A stretch of 64,000 nucleotides of DNA from Arion vulgaris (Eukaryota; Mollusca; Gastropoda; Stylommatophora; Arionidae): NCBI GenBank assembly GCA_020796225.1, contig CM036767.1, positions 22,760,927 through 22,824,926 of the forward strand, read 5' to 3'. The notes below the pieces were generated by a model. That model did no database searches, was not told the origin of the DNA, and saw nothing but the letters and a program-made list of their open reading frames with translations. The position numbers and the translations under genes were made by a program. The first letter of the stretch is position 1, and each line of letters opens with the position of its first letter. Positions 42,165 through 52,439 of the stretch are shown piece after piece.

Positions 42165-42335
42165 CCATCCGTGTAAATCCATGCGTGTAAATCCATGCGT
42201 GTAAATCCATGCGTGTAAATCCATGCGTGTAAATCCATGCTTTAAATCCATCCGTGTAAATCCATCCGTGTAAATCCATGCGTGTAAATCCATGCGTGTA
42301 AATCCATGCGTGTAAATCCATGCGTGTAAAAACTA
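42165..42335 (-). repeat. 14-bp array at RNase H active-site codons
   Basis: Unit GTGTAAATCCATGC, about 11 copies, with ATCCGT variants. Its reverse complement is the codon run for (D)LHGWIYTDG directly preceding IYTDGS of the RNase H copy, so the array extends from the catalytic motif. A 42-bp (three-unit) period gives minus frames with GFTRMDLHAWIYT repeats. Confidence 0.85.
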
Positions 42336-42344
42336 ACTGGTCTA

Positions 42345-42710
42345 AGTAAAAACATTGACAAGTAAATGCATGCTTTCTATAAGAGTGACTAAAGATAGTC
42401 AAACGTATAGAAGAAACAACATTGACAAGTAAAATGCATGCTTCTCTATAAGAGTGACTAAAGATAGTCAAACGTATAGAAGAAACAACATTGACAAGTA
42501 AAATGCATGCTTCTCTATAAGAGTGACTAAAGATAGTCAAACGTATAGAAGAAACAACATTGACAAGTAAAATGCATGCTTCTCTATAAGAGTGACTAAA
42601 GATAGTCAAACGTATAGAAGAAACAACATTGACAAGTAAAATGCATGCTTCTCTATAAGAGTGACTAAAGATAGTCAAACGTATAGAAGAAACAACATTG
42701 AGTATATAAA
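42345..42710. repeat. 69-bp minisatellite, about 5 copies
   Basis: Unit ACATTGACAAGTAAAATGCA, TGCTTCTCTATAAGAGTGAC, TAAAGATAGTCAAACGTATA, GAAGAAACA. The first copy lacks two bases. The minus frame of 189 residues (VNVVSSIRLTIFSHSYREAC repeats) is repeat-derived. Confidence 0.9.
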
Positions 42711-42960
42711 CAATATTTAGAGCCAATAAAAGGAAGCAAGGAAGTCTACAAAAAAATGAGATATATCAGTTTACTCAAGCAATGTTTGATCAGAGCGAAT
42801 GCAGTGAGGATCCACTAATATCAAATATTTCTCCAGAGATACTTTGTATAGAGAGAAATGAGAATATAAATTAGAACTGACGTGGTTAGGCAGCAGTAAA
42901 AACAATATTTCACGACCTGTTTGGCTTTTAGATGTTTTAGATTTGGTAGAAAACAGAAAG
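42711..42960. other. Unassigned sequence
   Basis: No feature recognised. Confidence 0.4.
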
Positions 42961-42964
42961 TGTG

Positions 42965-43530
42965 TGGGATATCATCATCCAATAGCTTACGCAGAATTTT
43001 GCCACCACAGCAGTTCTAATGAAAGCCTTTCTCTCATAGGTTAGATTATACGTCTCTGTGAGTAATCATTAGTTACAGTGTGAAATCATCATCAAGTAGC
43101 TTGTCCCTTCCGGAACTTGGCTCCTATGACAGTAGTCAGGAAAAACTCTCTGTTATGCGCAAGTTGGCCGGCATCAGCAGCAGTCATTCTCAGATCGTCA
43201 ATGACATCTTGCATCCACTATCTTCTAGGTTGTCCTCTCATTCTTCTTCCAGGCATCCAGAATTATCATCTCTAGGTATTCATGTCGTTAGATGTTTCCA
43301 AAATATTTAATTTTCCTTGATGTTATGCTCATTAATTTCTAACTCTCTTTAAATCAAGCTGTTGTAGAATATTAGCATTTGTTCTTTTCTCTGTCTATGA
43401 TATTCTAAGTACTCTACTGTAGCATTTGCATTCAAAGACATTAATCATCTTCTCCGTCACTATGTCAATAGTCCATGTCTCATAACCATATTTTGCCAAG
43501 GGAAAAACGTGTGATATACATCTCTAAATT
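42965..43530 (-). mobile_element. Two RT-G LINE fragments in reverse
   Basis: 42965-43078: GAT-type tail, then in reverse LTYERKAFIRTAVVAKFCVS-like. 43082-43530: tail ATCATCATCAAGTAGCTTGT, then a 76-residue antisense match to the variant at 18.35 kb, followed by RT-region remnants (TATGTCAATAGTCCATGTCT, TAACCATATTTTGCC, i.e. YGYETWTID..T). The second LINE seems joined at its tail to the first. Confidence 0.7.
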
Positions 43531-43705
43531 AAAAAGGTCAGCTTGAACACTATTCAGTGTTGATACTAATTGACTAGACTTTGGGCTTGGTAGGCTGATA
43601 ATGTCTTGGGTTTTCAATATATATACAGATTTCAGTGCTGTGAAGGTGTACATCCACATCAGAGCTATTCATATATGGGTATATATATTCCAATATATCC
43701 ATGGT

Positions 43706-43920
43706 TATATAGGGTCTGTGTGGGTAGTGGTTAAATCATTTTCTTAGCTTTCTAAATATCGTGGGTTCGAATCTTGAACAATCGTGAAAATTCTGTTCAC
43801 ATGTGCATTTTTTTCCAGAGACTTCAAGAAAAATTCACGGAACTAAGCAATTTGTACTTTGCGCAATATATAACGTCATATTTTAAACCAGTTCTTCGGA
43901 AATAACTGAGACATGGGGAA
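43706..43920 (+). mobile_element. SINE-C copy, diverged
   Basis: GGGTCTGTGTGGGTAGTGGT (box A region), GTGGGTTCGAATCTTGAAC (box B GGTTCGAATCT), ACATGTGCATTTTTTTCCAG, AGCAATTTGTACTTTGCGCA, ACATGGGGAAACATGGTG. Confidence 0.8.
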
Positions 43921-43939
43921 ACATGGTGAAATGAGCGAA

Positions 43940-44430
43940 ATATTTCTTCTTCAGACCGTTTTTATTTCTTTGTCTGTGAAGTAAAGATTTCATTTTGTTG
44001 ATCTTGTTGTATACCATTTACTGAAAGTCGGATTACAAGAGACACATTTTGTTGATCTACTTCTACTGTTCTTGTTGTGTACTATATACTGGTGTGGTGT
44101 CTGTGGCTTAGGGATAGTGACTCGGTCTATTAACCCCGACGTTCTGAGTTCGAATCACGTTGTGAACAGTTCGGTTGCAAATTGTTTCACGTGGATTTTT
44201 ACAAAGGACGATGGCACCAACCGTTCAGAAAGCAATGGCAAACTACTGAACGTAATGATGCCTAGAAAATCACAAAAGCCATAAAAGCTTCGGTTGATTC
44301 GCAAAGTCTTGTAAAGGATATGCAATTAACTTGAACTATATACTGAAAGTCTGATTACAGGAGACACATTTTGTTGATCTCCTTCTGTTTTTCTTGCTGT
44401 CTAACATATACTGAAAGTCTGACTACAAGA
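43940..44430. repeat. Roughly 75-bp repeat, 3-4 copies, host of SINE-D
   Basis: ACTGAAAGTCGGATTACAAG, AGACACATTTTGTTGATCTA and CTTGTTGTGTACTATATACT recur on both sides of SINE-D. Removing the SINE restores a continuous tandem repeat. Confidence 0.8.
44092..44334 (+). mobile_element. SINE-D, complete, 11-bp TSD
   Basis: Head GTGTGGTGTCTGTGGCTTAG, TTAACCCCGACGTTCTGAG, box B-like AGTTCGAATCAC. Body and end (GTAAAGGATATGCAATTAAC) as at 14.73 kb. ACTATATACTG at 44081-44091 and 44335-44345 is the target duplication. Confidence 0.9.
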
Positions 44431-44494
44431 GAATAAAGAGATTCAAGAAACGAAAGAGAAAACAAGGAACAAATGAATATGATTTATAAATATA

Positions 44495-45550
44495 CAGTAA
44501 ACAAGTCAGGGAGCTTCGTGAACAAACCAGTAAACAAGTCAAGGAGCTTCGTGAACAAACCAGTAAACAAGTCAAGGAGCTTGGTGAACAAACCAGTAAA
44601 CAAGTCAAGGAGCTTGGTGAACAAACCAGTAAACAAGTCAGGGAGCTTCGTGAACAAACCAGTAAACAAGTCAAGGAGCTTGGTGAACAAACCAGTAAAC
44701 AAGTCAAGGAGCTTCGTGAACAAACCAGTAAACAAGTCAAGGAGCTTGGTGAACAAACCAGTAAACAAGTCAAGGAGCTTCGTGAACAAACCAGTAAACA
44801 AGTCAAGGAGCTTGGTGAACAAACCAGTAAACAAGTCAAGGAGCTTGGTGAACAAACCAGTAAACAAGTCAGGAGCTTCATGAACAAACCAGTAAACAAG
44901 TCAAGGAGCTTGGTGAACAAACCAGTAAACAAGTCAAGGAGCTTCGTGAACAAACCAGTAAACAAGTCAGGGAGCTTCGTGAACAAACCAGTAAACAAGT
45001 CAAGGAGCTTGGTGAACAAACCAGTAAACAAGTCAAGGAGCTTCGTGAACAAACCAGTAAACAAGTCAGGGAGCTTGGTGAACAAACCAGTAAACAAGTC
45101 AGGAGCTGTGAACAAACCAGTAAACAAGTCAGGAGCTTGTGAACAAACCAGTAAACAAGTCAAGGAGCTTGGTGAACAAACCAGTAAACAAGTCAAGGAG
45201 CTTCGTGAACAAACCAGTAAACAAGTCAAGGAGCTTGGTGAACAAACCAGTAAACAAGTCAAGGAGCTTCGTGAACAAACCAGTAAACAAGTCAAGGAGC
45301 TTCGTGAACAAACCAGTAAACAAGTCAAGGAGCTTCGTGAACAAACCAGTAAACAAGTCAAGGAGCTTGGTGAACAAACCAGTAAACAAGTCAAGGAGCT
45401 TCGTGAACAAACCAGTAAACAAGTCAAGGAGCTTGGTGAACAAACCAGTAAACAAGTCAAGGAGCTTCGTGAACAAACCAGTAAACAAGTCAAGGAGCTT
45501 GGTGAACAAACCAGTAAACAAGTCAGGGAGCTTGGTGAACAAATAAACAA
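44495..45550. repeat. 33-bp minisatellite, about 32 copies
   Basis: Unit AAACCAGTAAACAAGTCAAG, GAGCTTGGTGAAC, varying at AAGG/AGGG and TTGGTG/TTCGTG, with a few deletions. Two frames on each strand lack stops: NKPVNKSRSLV, EQTSKQVKELG, FTGLFTKLLDL, CLLVCSPSSLT. The longest frame is 375 residues (minus, 44423-45550). No domain, start context or flanking exon supports a gene. Confidence 0.95.
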
Positions 45551-45589
45551 ATTATTAAATATATGATTCGAACCACTAATCTTTACTTC

Positions 45590-45710
45590 TCCCAGTGCAC
45601 ATTGTCTAGCTCGTGCACATTGTCTAGCTCGTGCACATTGTCTAGCTCGTGCACATTGTCTAGCTCGTGCACATTGTCAGCTCGTGCACATTGTCTAGCT
45701 GCACATTTTG
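45590..45710. repeat. 18-bp minisatellite, about 7 copies
   Basis: Unit TCTAGCTCGTGCACATTG. The last copies have small deletions. It abuts a diverged MITE-1. Confidence 0.9.
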
Positions 45711-46070
45711 GTTTCCCTGGCAACCTACGCCGACTAGCTCAGACACAGGGAAAACACAATTTCTATTTAATGGGGAGGTGGGGGGGGAGGGGCTGCTGGT
45801 TTTTGTATATGTTTGATAGAACACTAAGCTTTTTGTAATTTTGCTAAATTCTATGAGTTCATTGTTATTTATTGATGACAAATATTCATAATACTGATAT
45901 GCTTTAGTGTTAAACTTGAGGTGTAACATAACTTAACCTCGATTTAGCTAATCGTCTTGTTTTTAAAAAAGGAAGTGTCTATATCTAACAATACTGAAAT
46001 GCGAGGTCACGTGACGTTTATGGTCTTATTTCTTAGAAGGGTATCGGTGGTCATGGTCTAGCCCTACAAA
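45700..46070 (+). mobile_element. MITE-1 copy, diverged
   Basis: GTATATGTTTGATAGAACAC, TTCATTGTTATTTATTGATG, ACAAATATTCATAATACTGA, GCGAGGTCACGTGACG. Same orientation as the 31.2-kb copy. Terminal repeats hardly recognisable, so this is the oldest of the three. Confidence 0.75.
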
Positions 46071-46257
46071 CAAGCGTTTGTAAGAACATAATCAGCTAAC
46101 TCTACAAGCTAGCTAGTCTTCTGAGAATATTTATCTTGTGTGTATTTGTTATCAAACAGAGTTCTATGTATGTCTTTCAACAATTCGTTTCTTATTTCAT
46201 ACAGGTTGTTCCGTCTCCTACCATTATAATGTATATATCTTCATGAACATGGGTTTT

Positions 46258-47015
46258 ACAGTCTATTTTTCTGTAGATGTTTCTGTCTCTGTTTCTGCTT
46301 CGGTATATGTAGCTGTCTCTGTTTCTGTCTCTGTAGCTGTTTCAGTCTTTGTTTCTGTGTCTGTTTCTGTGTCTGTTTCTGTCTATGCTTCTGTTTCTGC
46401 CTCGGTATCTGTATCTGTCTCTGTTTCTGTTATGCTTCTGTAGCTGTTTCAGTCTCTGTTTCTGTCTTGGCTTCTTTAGCTGTCTCTTTTTTTGTAGCTG
46501 GTACAGTCTCTGTTTCTGTAGCTGTTTCAGTCTCTGTTTCTGTCTTGGCTTCTTTACCTCTCTTTTTTTTGTAGCTGGTACAGTCTCTGTTTCTGTAGCT
46601 GTTTCAGTCTCTGTTTCTGTCTTGGCTTCTTTAGCTGTCTCTTTTTTTGTAGCTGGTATAGTCTCTGTTTCTGTAGCTATTTCTGTCTCTGTTTCTATCT
46701 CTGTTTATGTCTCTGTTTCTGTTTCTGTAGCAGTTTCAGTCTCTGTTTCTGTAGCTGTTTCTGTCTTTGTTTCTGTCTCTGTTTCTGTCTCTGTGTCGGT
46801 AGCTGTTTCTGTCTCTGTTTATGTTTCTGTCTCTGTTTCTGTAACTGTTTCTGTAGTTGTTTATGTAGCTGATTCTGTAGCTGTTTCTGTTTCTGTTTCT
46901 ATAGCTGTTTATGTCTCTGTTTCTGTCTCTGTGTCTGTTTCAGTATCTGTTTCTGTAGCTGTTTCTGTCCCTGTGTCTATAACTGTTTCTGTAGTTGTCT
47001 CTATAGCTGTTTATG
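46258..47015. repeat. Degenerate TCTGTT hexamer tract, about 750 bp
   Basis: Variants TCTGTT, TCTGTC, GTAGCT, TCAGTC. The plus strand is almost free of A outside GTA/TCA. Includes a longer-period section (46.43-46.67 kb) with TTGGCTTCTTTAGCTGTCTC. Plus frames of 101 and 224 residues (SVSVSVAV) follow from the hexamer. Confidence 0.9.
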
Positions 47016-47149
47016 TCCTATAACGCAGTTTATATATCTAAAATCATTCTCCAACTCAAATGGTATATGTTAGAACTAAGAAATCAATAGTAGGGGAAAT
47101 GTGTAATTTAATTTTGAAAGTAAATAACTTATTTCCATTTTCGTCCGTG

Positions 47150-47385
47150 TGTTGAGCGAGGCTCACAAGGGGAGCAAAGAATAGTAACACTGCGACTAAT
47201 ATGGTATTTCGTAAGAGACGACTGAGATAGTGGCCTAGTGAAGTTACCCTAGTAAATAAAAAGCAAAGCAGAAATCAGATGTGCTGACCTACTGGTAGGT
47301 ACATAACTGGCACAACGCACAATCGCTCTTGGCTCGGATCACATACAATCCACGATGGAGTGCTCGAAGAAGAAGAATTAACATG
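47150..47385 (+). mobile_element. SINE-A copy
   Basis: GTCCGTGTGTTGAGCGAGGC, AAAGAATAGTAACACTGCGA, GTAAATAAAAAGCAAAGC, CATAACTGGCACAACGCAC, CTCGGATCACATACAATCC, GTGCTCGAAGAAGAAGAA. Full-length with a short deletion before the tail. Confidence 0.85.
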
Positions 47386-48055
47386 TTATGTGTTATATTT
47401 AATCGTAAGAAATACCATTCTTCAACATTTTTAAAAGTGTTTAAACCCTTAACCGACACACCTTCTAGAACTATTCGAAGCTTTAGTCATGATATTTAGA
47501 ACATATTTGATAAAAAGACAACAAAAAAAAAGGATGGAAAATATCAAGGTATGTATAGGCGCAGCACACAATAAGTATGTATGCAGCACTAAATTATGTA
47601 TGTAGCACATTCAACTCTTTGAAGGGATAAATAAAAAATATATAGAAAGAAATAAACAAGTAAATAACAAGGTAGTTTCCAACCTAGAGATTCTTTGGTG
47701 AGATAGCTAGTAATATTAGTGATCTCACAAACAGAACATCAGTTAAAAACACATAAACATATATTTATTTACTTTTTTCTGTTGGCCTATCCTTGCACGC
47801 ACAGAAACCAACAACTGTTGGAAAGAAACCAAGTTTAAGTGCGATCCAGTAGATATTTACAGGTTATTAATTCTAAACTTTGACCCCGTCCATCTCCCTT
47901 TATCCCGCTCCACCCTCACCATGTAATTCATTATTTATTACTAAATAACGAAAAGAAATTATAAATGCTATACAACTTTCTTTAGCGACATGAACAGATA
48001 TAATAAATCAATTATACAACATTATCAAAATAAAATTGTGAAATAATATAATACA
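47386..48055. other. Unassigned, about 670 bp
   Basis: AT-rich, with an A run near 47521-47530. No gene, tandem or dispersed repeat recognised. Confidence 0.4.
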
Positions 48056-48171
48056 TGTTGTATAGAATTGATAAGAAAGGGAGGGATATAACACATTCCT
48101 AGAACCGGTAAAATTAATGTGAGACGAGACAGAGGAAGACACGACAGACATATATATATATAATTTGAACA

Positions 48172-48424
48172 GACTTCTTCGAACGCTCCATACAGACCTC
48201 TTGTCAACCACTCTTTGTGGTTTGTATGTGATATGAGCCTAAGAGCGATTGTCGTATTGTCAGTTATGCGCCTATAGGTAGATAAGCACATCCGATTTCT
48301 GGGATGCTTCTTACTTATTAGGGTAGCGTCCCTAGGTCCTAAATCAACGCCTCTTACGACATGCCTTGTAGGTCGCAGTGGTACTATTCTTTGCTCCCTT
48401 GCAAGCCCCGGCAACACACGGGTG
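48172..48424 (-). mobile_element. SINE-A nested in RT-Q
   Basis: Starts with the reversed tail CTTCTTCGAACGCTCC, then GTTATGCGCCTATAGG, CTCTTACGACATGCCTTGTA, GGTCGCAGTGGTACTATTCT, ending GGCAACACACGGG. Full-length. Flanks TTGAACAG and TTAAACAG may be the target duplication. Confidence 0.85.
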
Positions 48425-48426
48425 AT

Positions 48427-50712
48427 ATTAAACAGGCTGCTTTCATGTCACGGAATAGAGTTAACATTTGAGCAGGCTGCTTTCATGTCACGGAATAGAG
48501 TTAACATTTGAGCAGGCTAGTTTCATGTCACGGAATAGAGTTAACATTTGAGCAGGCTGCTTTCATGTCACGGAATAGAGTTAACATTTGAGCAGGCTGC
48601 TTTCATGTCACGGAATAGAGTTAACATTTGAGCAGGCTGCGTTCATGTCACGGAATAGAGTTAACATTTCAGCAGGCTGGTTTCATGTCACGGAATAGAG
48701 TTAACATTTGAGCAGGCTGCTTTCATGTCACGGAATAGTGTTAACATTTGAGCAGGCTGCTTTCATGTCACGGAATAGAGTTAACATTTCAGCAGGCTGG
48801 TTTCATGTCACGGAATAGAGTTAACATTTGAGCAGGCTGCTTTCATGTCACGGAATAGAGTTAACATTTGAGCAGGCTGGTTTCATGTCACGGAATAGAG
48901 TTAACACTTGAGCAGGCTGCTTTCATGTCACGGAATAGAGTTAACATTTGAGCAGGCTGGTTTCATGTCACGGAATAGAGTTAACATTTGAGCAGGCTGC
49001 TTTCATGTCACGGAATAGAGTTAACATTTGAGCAGGCTGCTTTCATGTCACGGAATAGAGTTAACATTTGAGCAGGCTGCTTTCATGTCACGGAATAGAG
49101 TTAACATTTGAGCAGGCTAGTTTCATGTCACGGAATAGAGTTAACATTTGAGCAGGCTGCTTTCATGTCACGGAATAGAGTTAACATTTGAGCAGGCTGC
49201 TTTCATGTCACGGAATAGAGTTAATATTTGAGCAGGCTGCTTTCATGTCACGGAATAGAGTTAACATTTGAGCAGGCTGGTTTCATGTCACGGAATAGAG
49301 TTAACATTTGAGCAGGCTGCTTTCATGTCACGGAATAGAGTTAACATTTGAGCAGGCTGCTTTCATGTCACGGAATAGAGTTAACATTTGAGCAGGCTGC
49401 TTTCATGTCACGGAATAGAGTTAACATTTGAGCAGGCTGCTTTCATGTCACGGAATAGAGTTAACATTTGATCAGGCTGGTTTCATGTCACGGAATAGAG
49501 TTAACATTTGAGCAGGCTGCTTTCATGTCACGGAATAGAGTTAACATTTGAGCAGGCTGCTTTCATGTCACGGAATAGAGTTAACATTTGAACAGGCTGG
49601 TTTCATGTCACGGAATAGAGTTAACATTTCAGCAGGCTGGTTTCATGTCACGGAATAGAGTTAACATTTGAGCAGGCTGGTTTCATGTCACGGAATAGAG
49701 TTAACATTTGAGCAGGCTGGTTTCATGTCACGGAATAGAGTTAACATTTGAGCAGGCTGGTTTCATGTCACGGAATAGAGTTAAAATTTGAGCAGGCTGG
49801 TTTCATGTCACGGAATAGAGTTAACATTTGAGCAGGCTGGTTTCATGTCACGGAATAGAGTTAACATTTGAGCAGGCTGGTTTCATGTCACGGAATAGAG
49901 TTAACATTTGAGCAGGCTGGTTTCATGTCACGGAATAGAGTCAACATTTAAAAAGGCTGGTTTCATGTCACGGAATAGAGTTAAAATTTGAGCAGGCTGC
50001 TTTAATGTCACGGAATAGAGTTAACATTTGAGCAGGCTGCTTTCATGTCACGGAATAGAGTTAACATTTGAGCAGGCTGGTTTCATGTCACGGAATAGAG
50101 TTAACATTTGAGCAGGCTGCTATCATGTCACGGAATAGAGTTAACATTTGAGCAGGCTGGTTTCATGTCACGGAATAAAAGTAACATTTGAGCAGGCTGG
50201 TTTCATGTCACGGAATAGAGTTACCATTTGAGCAGGCTGCTTTCATGTCACGGAATAGAGTTAACATTTGAGCAGGCTGCTTTCATGTCACGGAATAGAG
50301 TTAAAATTTGAGCAGGCTGGTTTCATGTCACGGAATAGAGTCAACATTTAAACAGGCTGGTTTCATGTCACGGAATAGAGTTAACATTTAAACAGGATGG
50401 TTTCATGTCACGGAATAGAGTTAACATTTGAGCAGGCTGGTTTCATGTCACGGAATAGAGTTAAAATTTGAGCAGGCTAGTATCATGTCACGGAATAGAG
50501 TTAACATTTGAGCAGGCTGGTTTCATGTCACAGAATAGAGTCAACATTTAAACAGGCTGGTTTCATGTCACGGAATAGAGTCAACATTTAAACAGGCTGG
50601 TTTAATGTCACGGAATAGAGTCAACATTTGAACAGGCTGGTTTCATGTCACGGAATAGAGTCAACATTTAAAAAGGCTGGTTTCATGTCACGGAATAGAG
50701 TTAACATTTGAG
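48427..50712 (+). repeat. 40-bp array in RT-Q, about 57 copies
   Basis: Unit GAGTTAACATTTGAGCAGGC, TGCTTTCATGTCACGGAATA. It corresponds to LINE bases AGCCTGACTTCATGGCACGG, TAGAGAGTCAACATCTGAGA at 57.66 kb. Units differ mainly at GCTGC/GCTGG/GCTAG. The right third is more diverged (CAACATTTAAACAGG forms). The largest array in the window. Confidence 0.95.
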
Positions 50713-50864
50713 CACATAGCCAGAACAAGGCATACGTTTCTTGTGAAGATCAATGATTGTTTACGCCAGATGTCATTGCATGTGATTATGCCAGTATTGA
50801 TGTAGCAGAATACTATCTAACAATATCATTTTCAGACAGAATTCTCACGGTTCTGATTTGTAAA

Positions 50865-51012
50865 TGTACAGACAATATATTTAAACATCTACTTAACGAA
50901 ATGTCAATATGCAGACAATATACTTAAACATCTACTTAACGATATGTCAATATGCAAACAATATACTTAAACATCTACTTAACGATATGTCAATATGCAT
51001 ACTTACATCTAT
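50865..51012. repeat. 43-bp repeat, about 3 copies
   Basis: GCAGACAATATACTTAAACA, TCTACTTAACGATATGTCAA, TAT repeated. The fourth copy is degraded. Confidence 0.85.
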
Positions 51013-51285
51013 CTAACTATACCATCTAATTAACAGTAAAATACATGGTAAAAAAGACCCGCTTGATTGCGTATTGGGGAACACAATGAAAGGTGCGTCG
51101 CAATATTTTTTCTCCGAGAAGCAGGACATCTAGTGGGATCTAGCAATTGGATCCACCGATTTTAGCAGTTGTATGGGTAGAAGGTGATTCCTGAGGGGCA
51201 GAGTGAGGTGTGTGTTTAACAAGCGAACCACATGAACCATTAGTATGCCTACTATTCGATATCTAAAGGGTTTTAAAAACGGTTT
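51013..51285. other. Unassigned sequence
   Basis: No feature recognised. Confidence 0.4.
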
Positions 51286-51289
51286 TAAA

Positions 51290-51525
51290 GACGAAGGATT
51301 GACTATATTGCACCGGGTTTTACCCCATATGGTTCGACCCCTATCCCCAGCAATGACAAGCAACCTGCGGAGAGTATTACCCAAAGCACGAACTTCGTTG
51401 CTCCTGCAACAATCTTAGGGGTCTCTGGAAAAATGCATTCGTGAACAGAACGGAGCGGTCCGGATTCAAACCCACGATCTTCGACTTGCAAAGCAAAGGC
51501 TTAACCACTTAGCCACAGGAATACT
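51290..51525 (-). mobile_element. SINE-C copy
   Basis: In reverse: TCCTGTGGCTAAGTGGTTAA, box B-like GTTTGAATCCG, AACGAATGCATTTTTCCAGA, AAGATTGTTGCAGGAGCAAC, GGTAATACTCTCCGCAGGTT, ACCCGGTGCAATATAG. Both box A and box B well kept. Confidence 0.9.
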
Positions 51526-51659
51526 GAGCACCTATGTGTATCTCCGGAGTGCAATGACGTCAGTTTAGTAACAAATAACATTCCGTGGTTGATATGGAAA
51601 AATCAGAGCGTCTGCAACAACTTTCCAGTGTTTTCCTGGTACCCTATTGTTGTTGGTCA

Positions 51660-52042
51660 AAGTAAGAATCGTTATAGTAAAAACAAATCATCCGTATATC
51701 ATGGACAGAAAAGAGAACAAATGGATCTATCCAGAAAGAACTCAAATTCAACGAAAACTGGCTGATGCTACAAATAAGAAAGAGAAAATTAACGTATTTT
51801 GGACATATAAAAATACACGAATGGCTGGAGAAGACCATCATGGGAGGAGGCATTGTGACAAAGAGAAAAAAAGGAAGACCACGGAAAAGATGGATTCAGG
51901 ATGTAATTGATGATTTGAACATGACGACTGTAGAAGTGGGACATCTGGCCTATGAGAGAGAAATTCCACAGGACTGTTGGGATGGCAAAGTTCTGCTTAG
52001 GACAAGCTATTTGATGATGATGATGATGATGAAAATCAACTA
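51660..52042 (+). mobile_element. RT-G LINE 3' end
   Basis: A 92-residue frame: TYFGHIKIHEWLEKTIMGGG, IVTKRKKGRPRKRWIQDVID, DLNMTTVEVGHLAYEREIPQ, DCWDGKVLLRTSYLMMMMMM, the Mets from a (GAT)n tail at 52014-52031. Upstream frames (IRISWTEKRTNGSI-like) belong to the RT region. Little degraded. Confidence 0.9.
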
Positions 52043-52044
52043 AC

Positions 52045-52435
52045 CATACCACTGCAGAATTGATCTCAGGACCATGCCCCAACACAGTAAATGCGATAAC
52101 CACTATTCTATAGAGGTGTTCACTCTTATAAACAAACGTCAGATAATGTGAATGTGTAATGAGACCTTCCACGCGGGAGTCTGTGCAGCATTAATTGTAT
52201 ATATTTCAATTATGTTTGTTAGTTGTTAAGAGATTAAATTCTTTTCATGCATGCAGACTGGATCAGGCTGACTTGACGGATGATGTCACTAGCTGGCGCA
52301 ACGGTTAGAAGGGCTGATCACAGCTGAGCGGTGTGGACCGCATAGAGAACAACGAGGTCCCTATTGGGGGACCTACTCCTGGTTTGGATGGTTGAGTTAG
52401 GTTATTTCTTTTAGTTATGCTTTCAATGTGTCTTG
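52045..52435. other. Unassigned sequence
   Basis: A frame around ADLTDDVTSWRNG might be a LINE remnant. Otherwise nothing recognised. Confidence 0.35.
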
Positions 52436-52439
52436 AAGA

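Larger units (their letters stand above)
41340..42340 (-). mobile_element. RNH-J LINE: RNase H domain, interrupted
   Basis: Minus strand: IYTDGSVVRHEKVDVGLLCE with the first catalytic Asp in IYTDGS, SQWLNSYDNKQYDNGG, LLWQESQYYIHACILSDSLS, MIRKVEAGSVHRQWTES, VFFPVHMGVVGNERVDRLVD, SATISGG, RADILNAL. This is nearly a whole RNase H in two frames. A SINE-B (41478-41681) lies in the 3' part and a 14-bp array at the 5' edge. Confidence 0.9.
48060..50790 (+). mobile_element. RT-Q LINE 3' end enlarged to 2.7 kb
   Basis: 48118-48150 reads GAGACGAGACAGAGGAAGAC, the GRRDRGR codons. After SINE-A it resumes at 48430 with the segment for (D)SLTSWHGRESTSE and, after the array, continues CATAGCCAGAACAAGGCATA, GATCAATGATTGTTTACGCC, AGATGTCATTGCATG. 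This parallels 57.66-57.78 kb (ANTRDRDLWRSMIAYVSWHG). Confidence 0.8.

Noticed and set aside
42157..42726. 189-residue minus frame as a membrane protein
   Set aside because: A fusion of the 69-bp and 14-bp arrays with no independent coding support.
44423..45566. Long open frames (375, 228, 137, 136, 135, 127 residues) as protein genes
   Set aside because: They are four readings of one 33-bp tandem unit on both strands; no domain, signal, exon or promoter context supports a gene.
46349..47023. 224-residue SVSVSV frame as a silk- or surface-type repeat protein
   Set aside because: Follows directly from a degenerate TCTGTT hexamer tract without any non-repeat coding flank.
48427..50712. CRISPR array or centromeric satellite
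   Set aside because: No spacers; the unit is LINE coding sequence and flanking LINE sequence continues, so it is a local expansion. A wider satellite role cannot be judged from one window.
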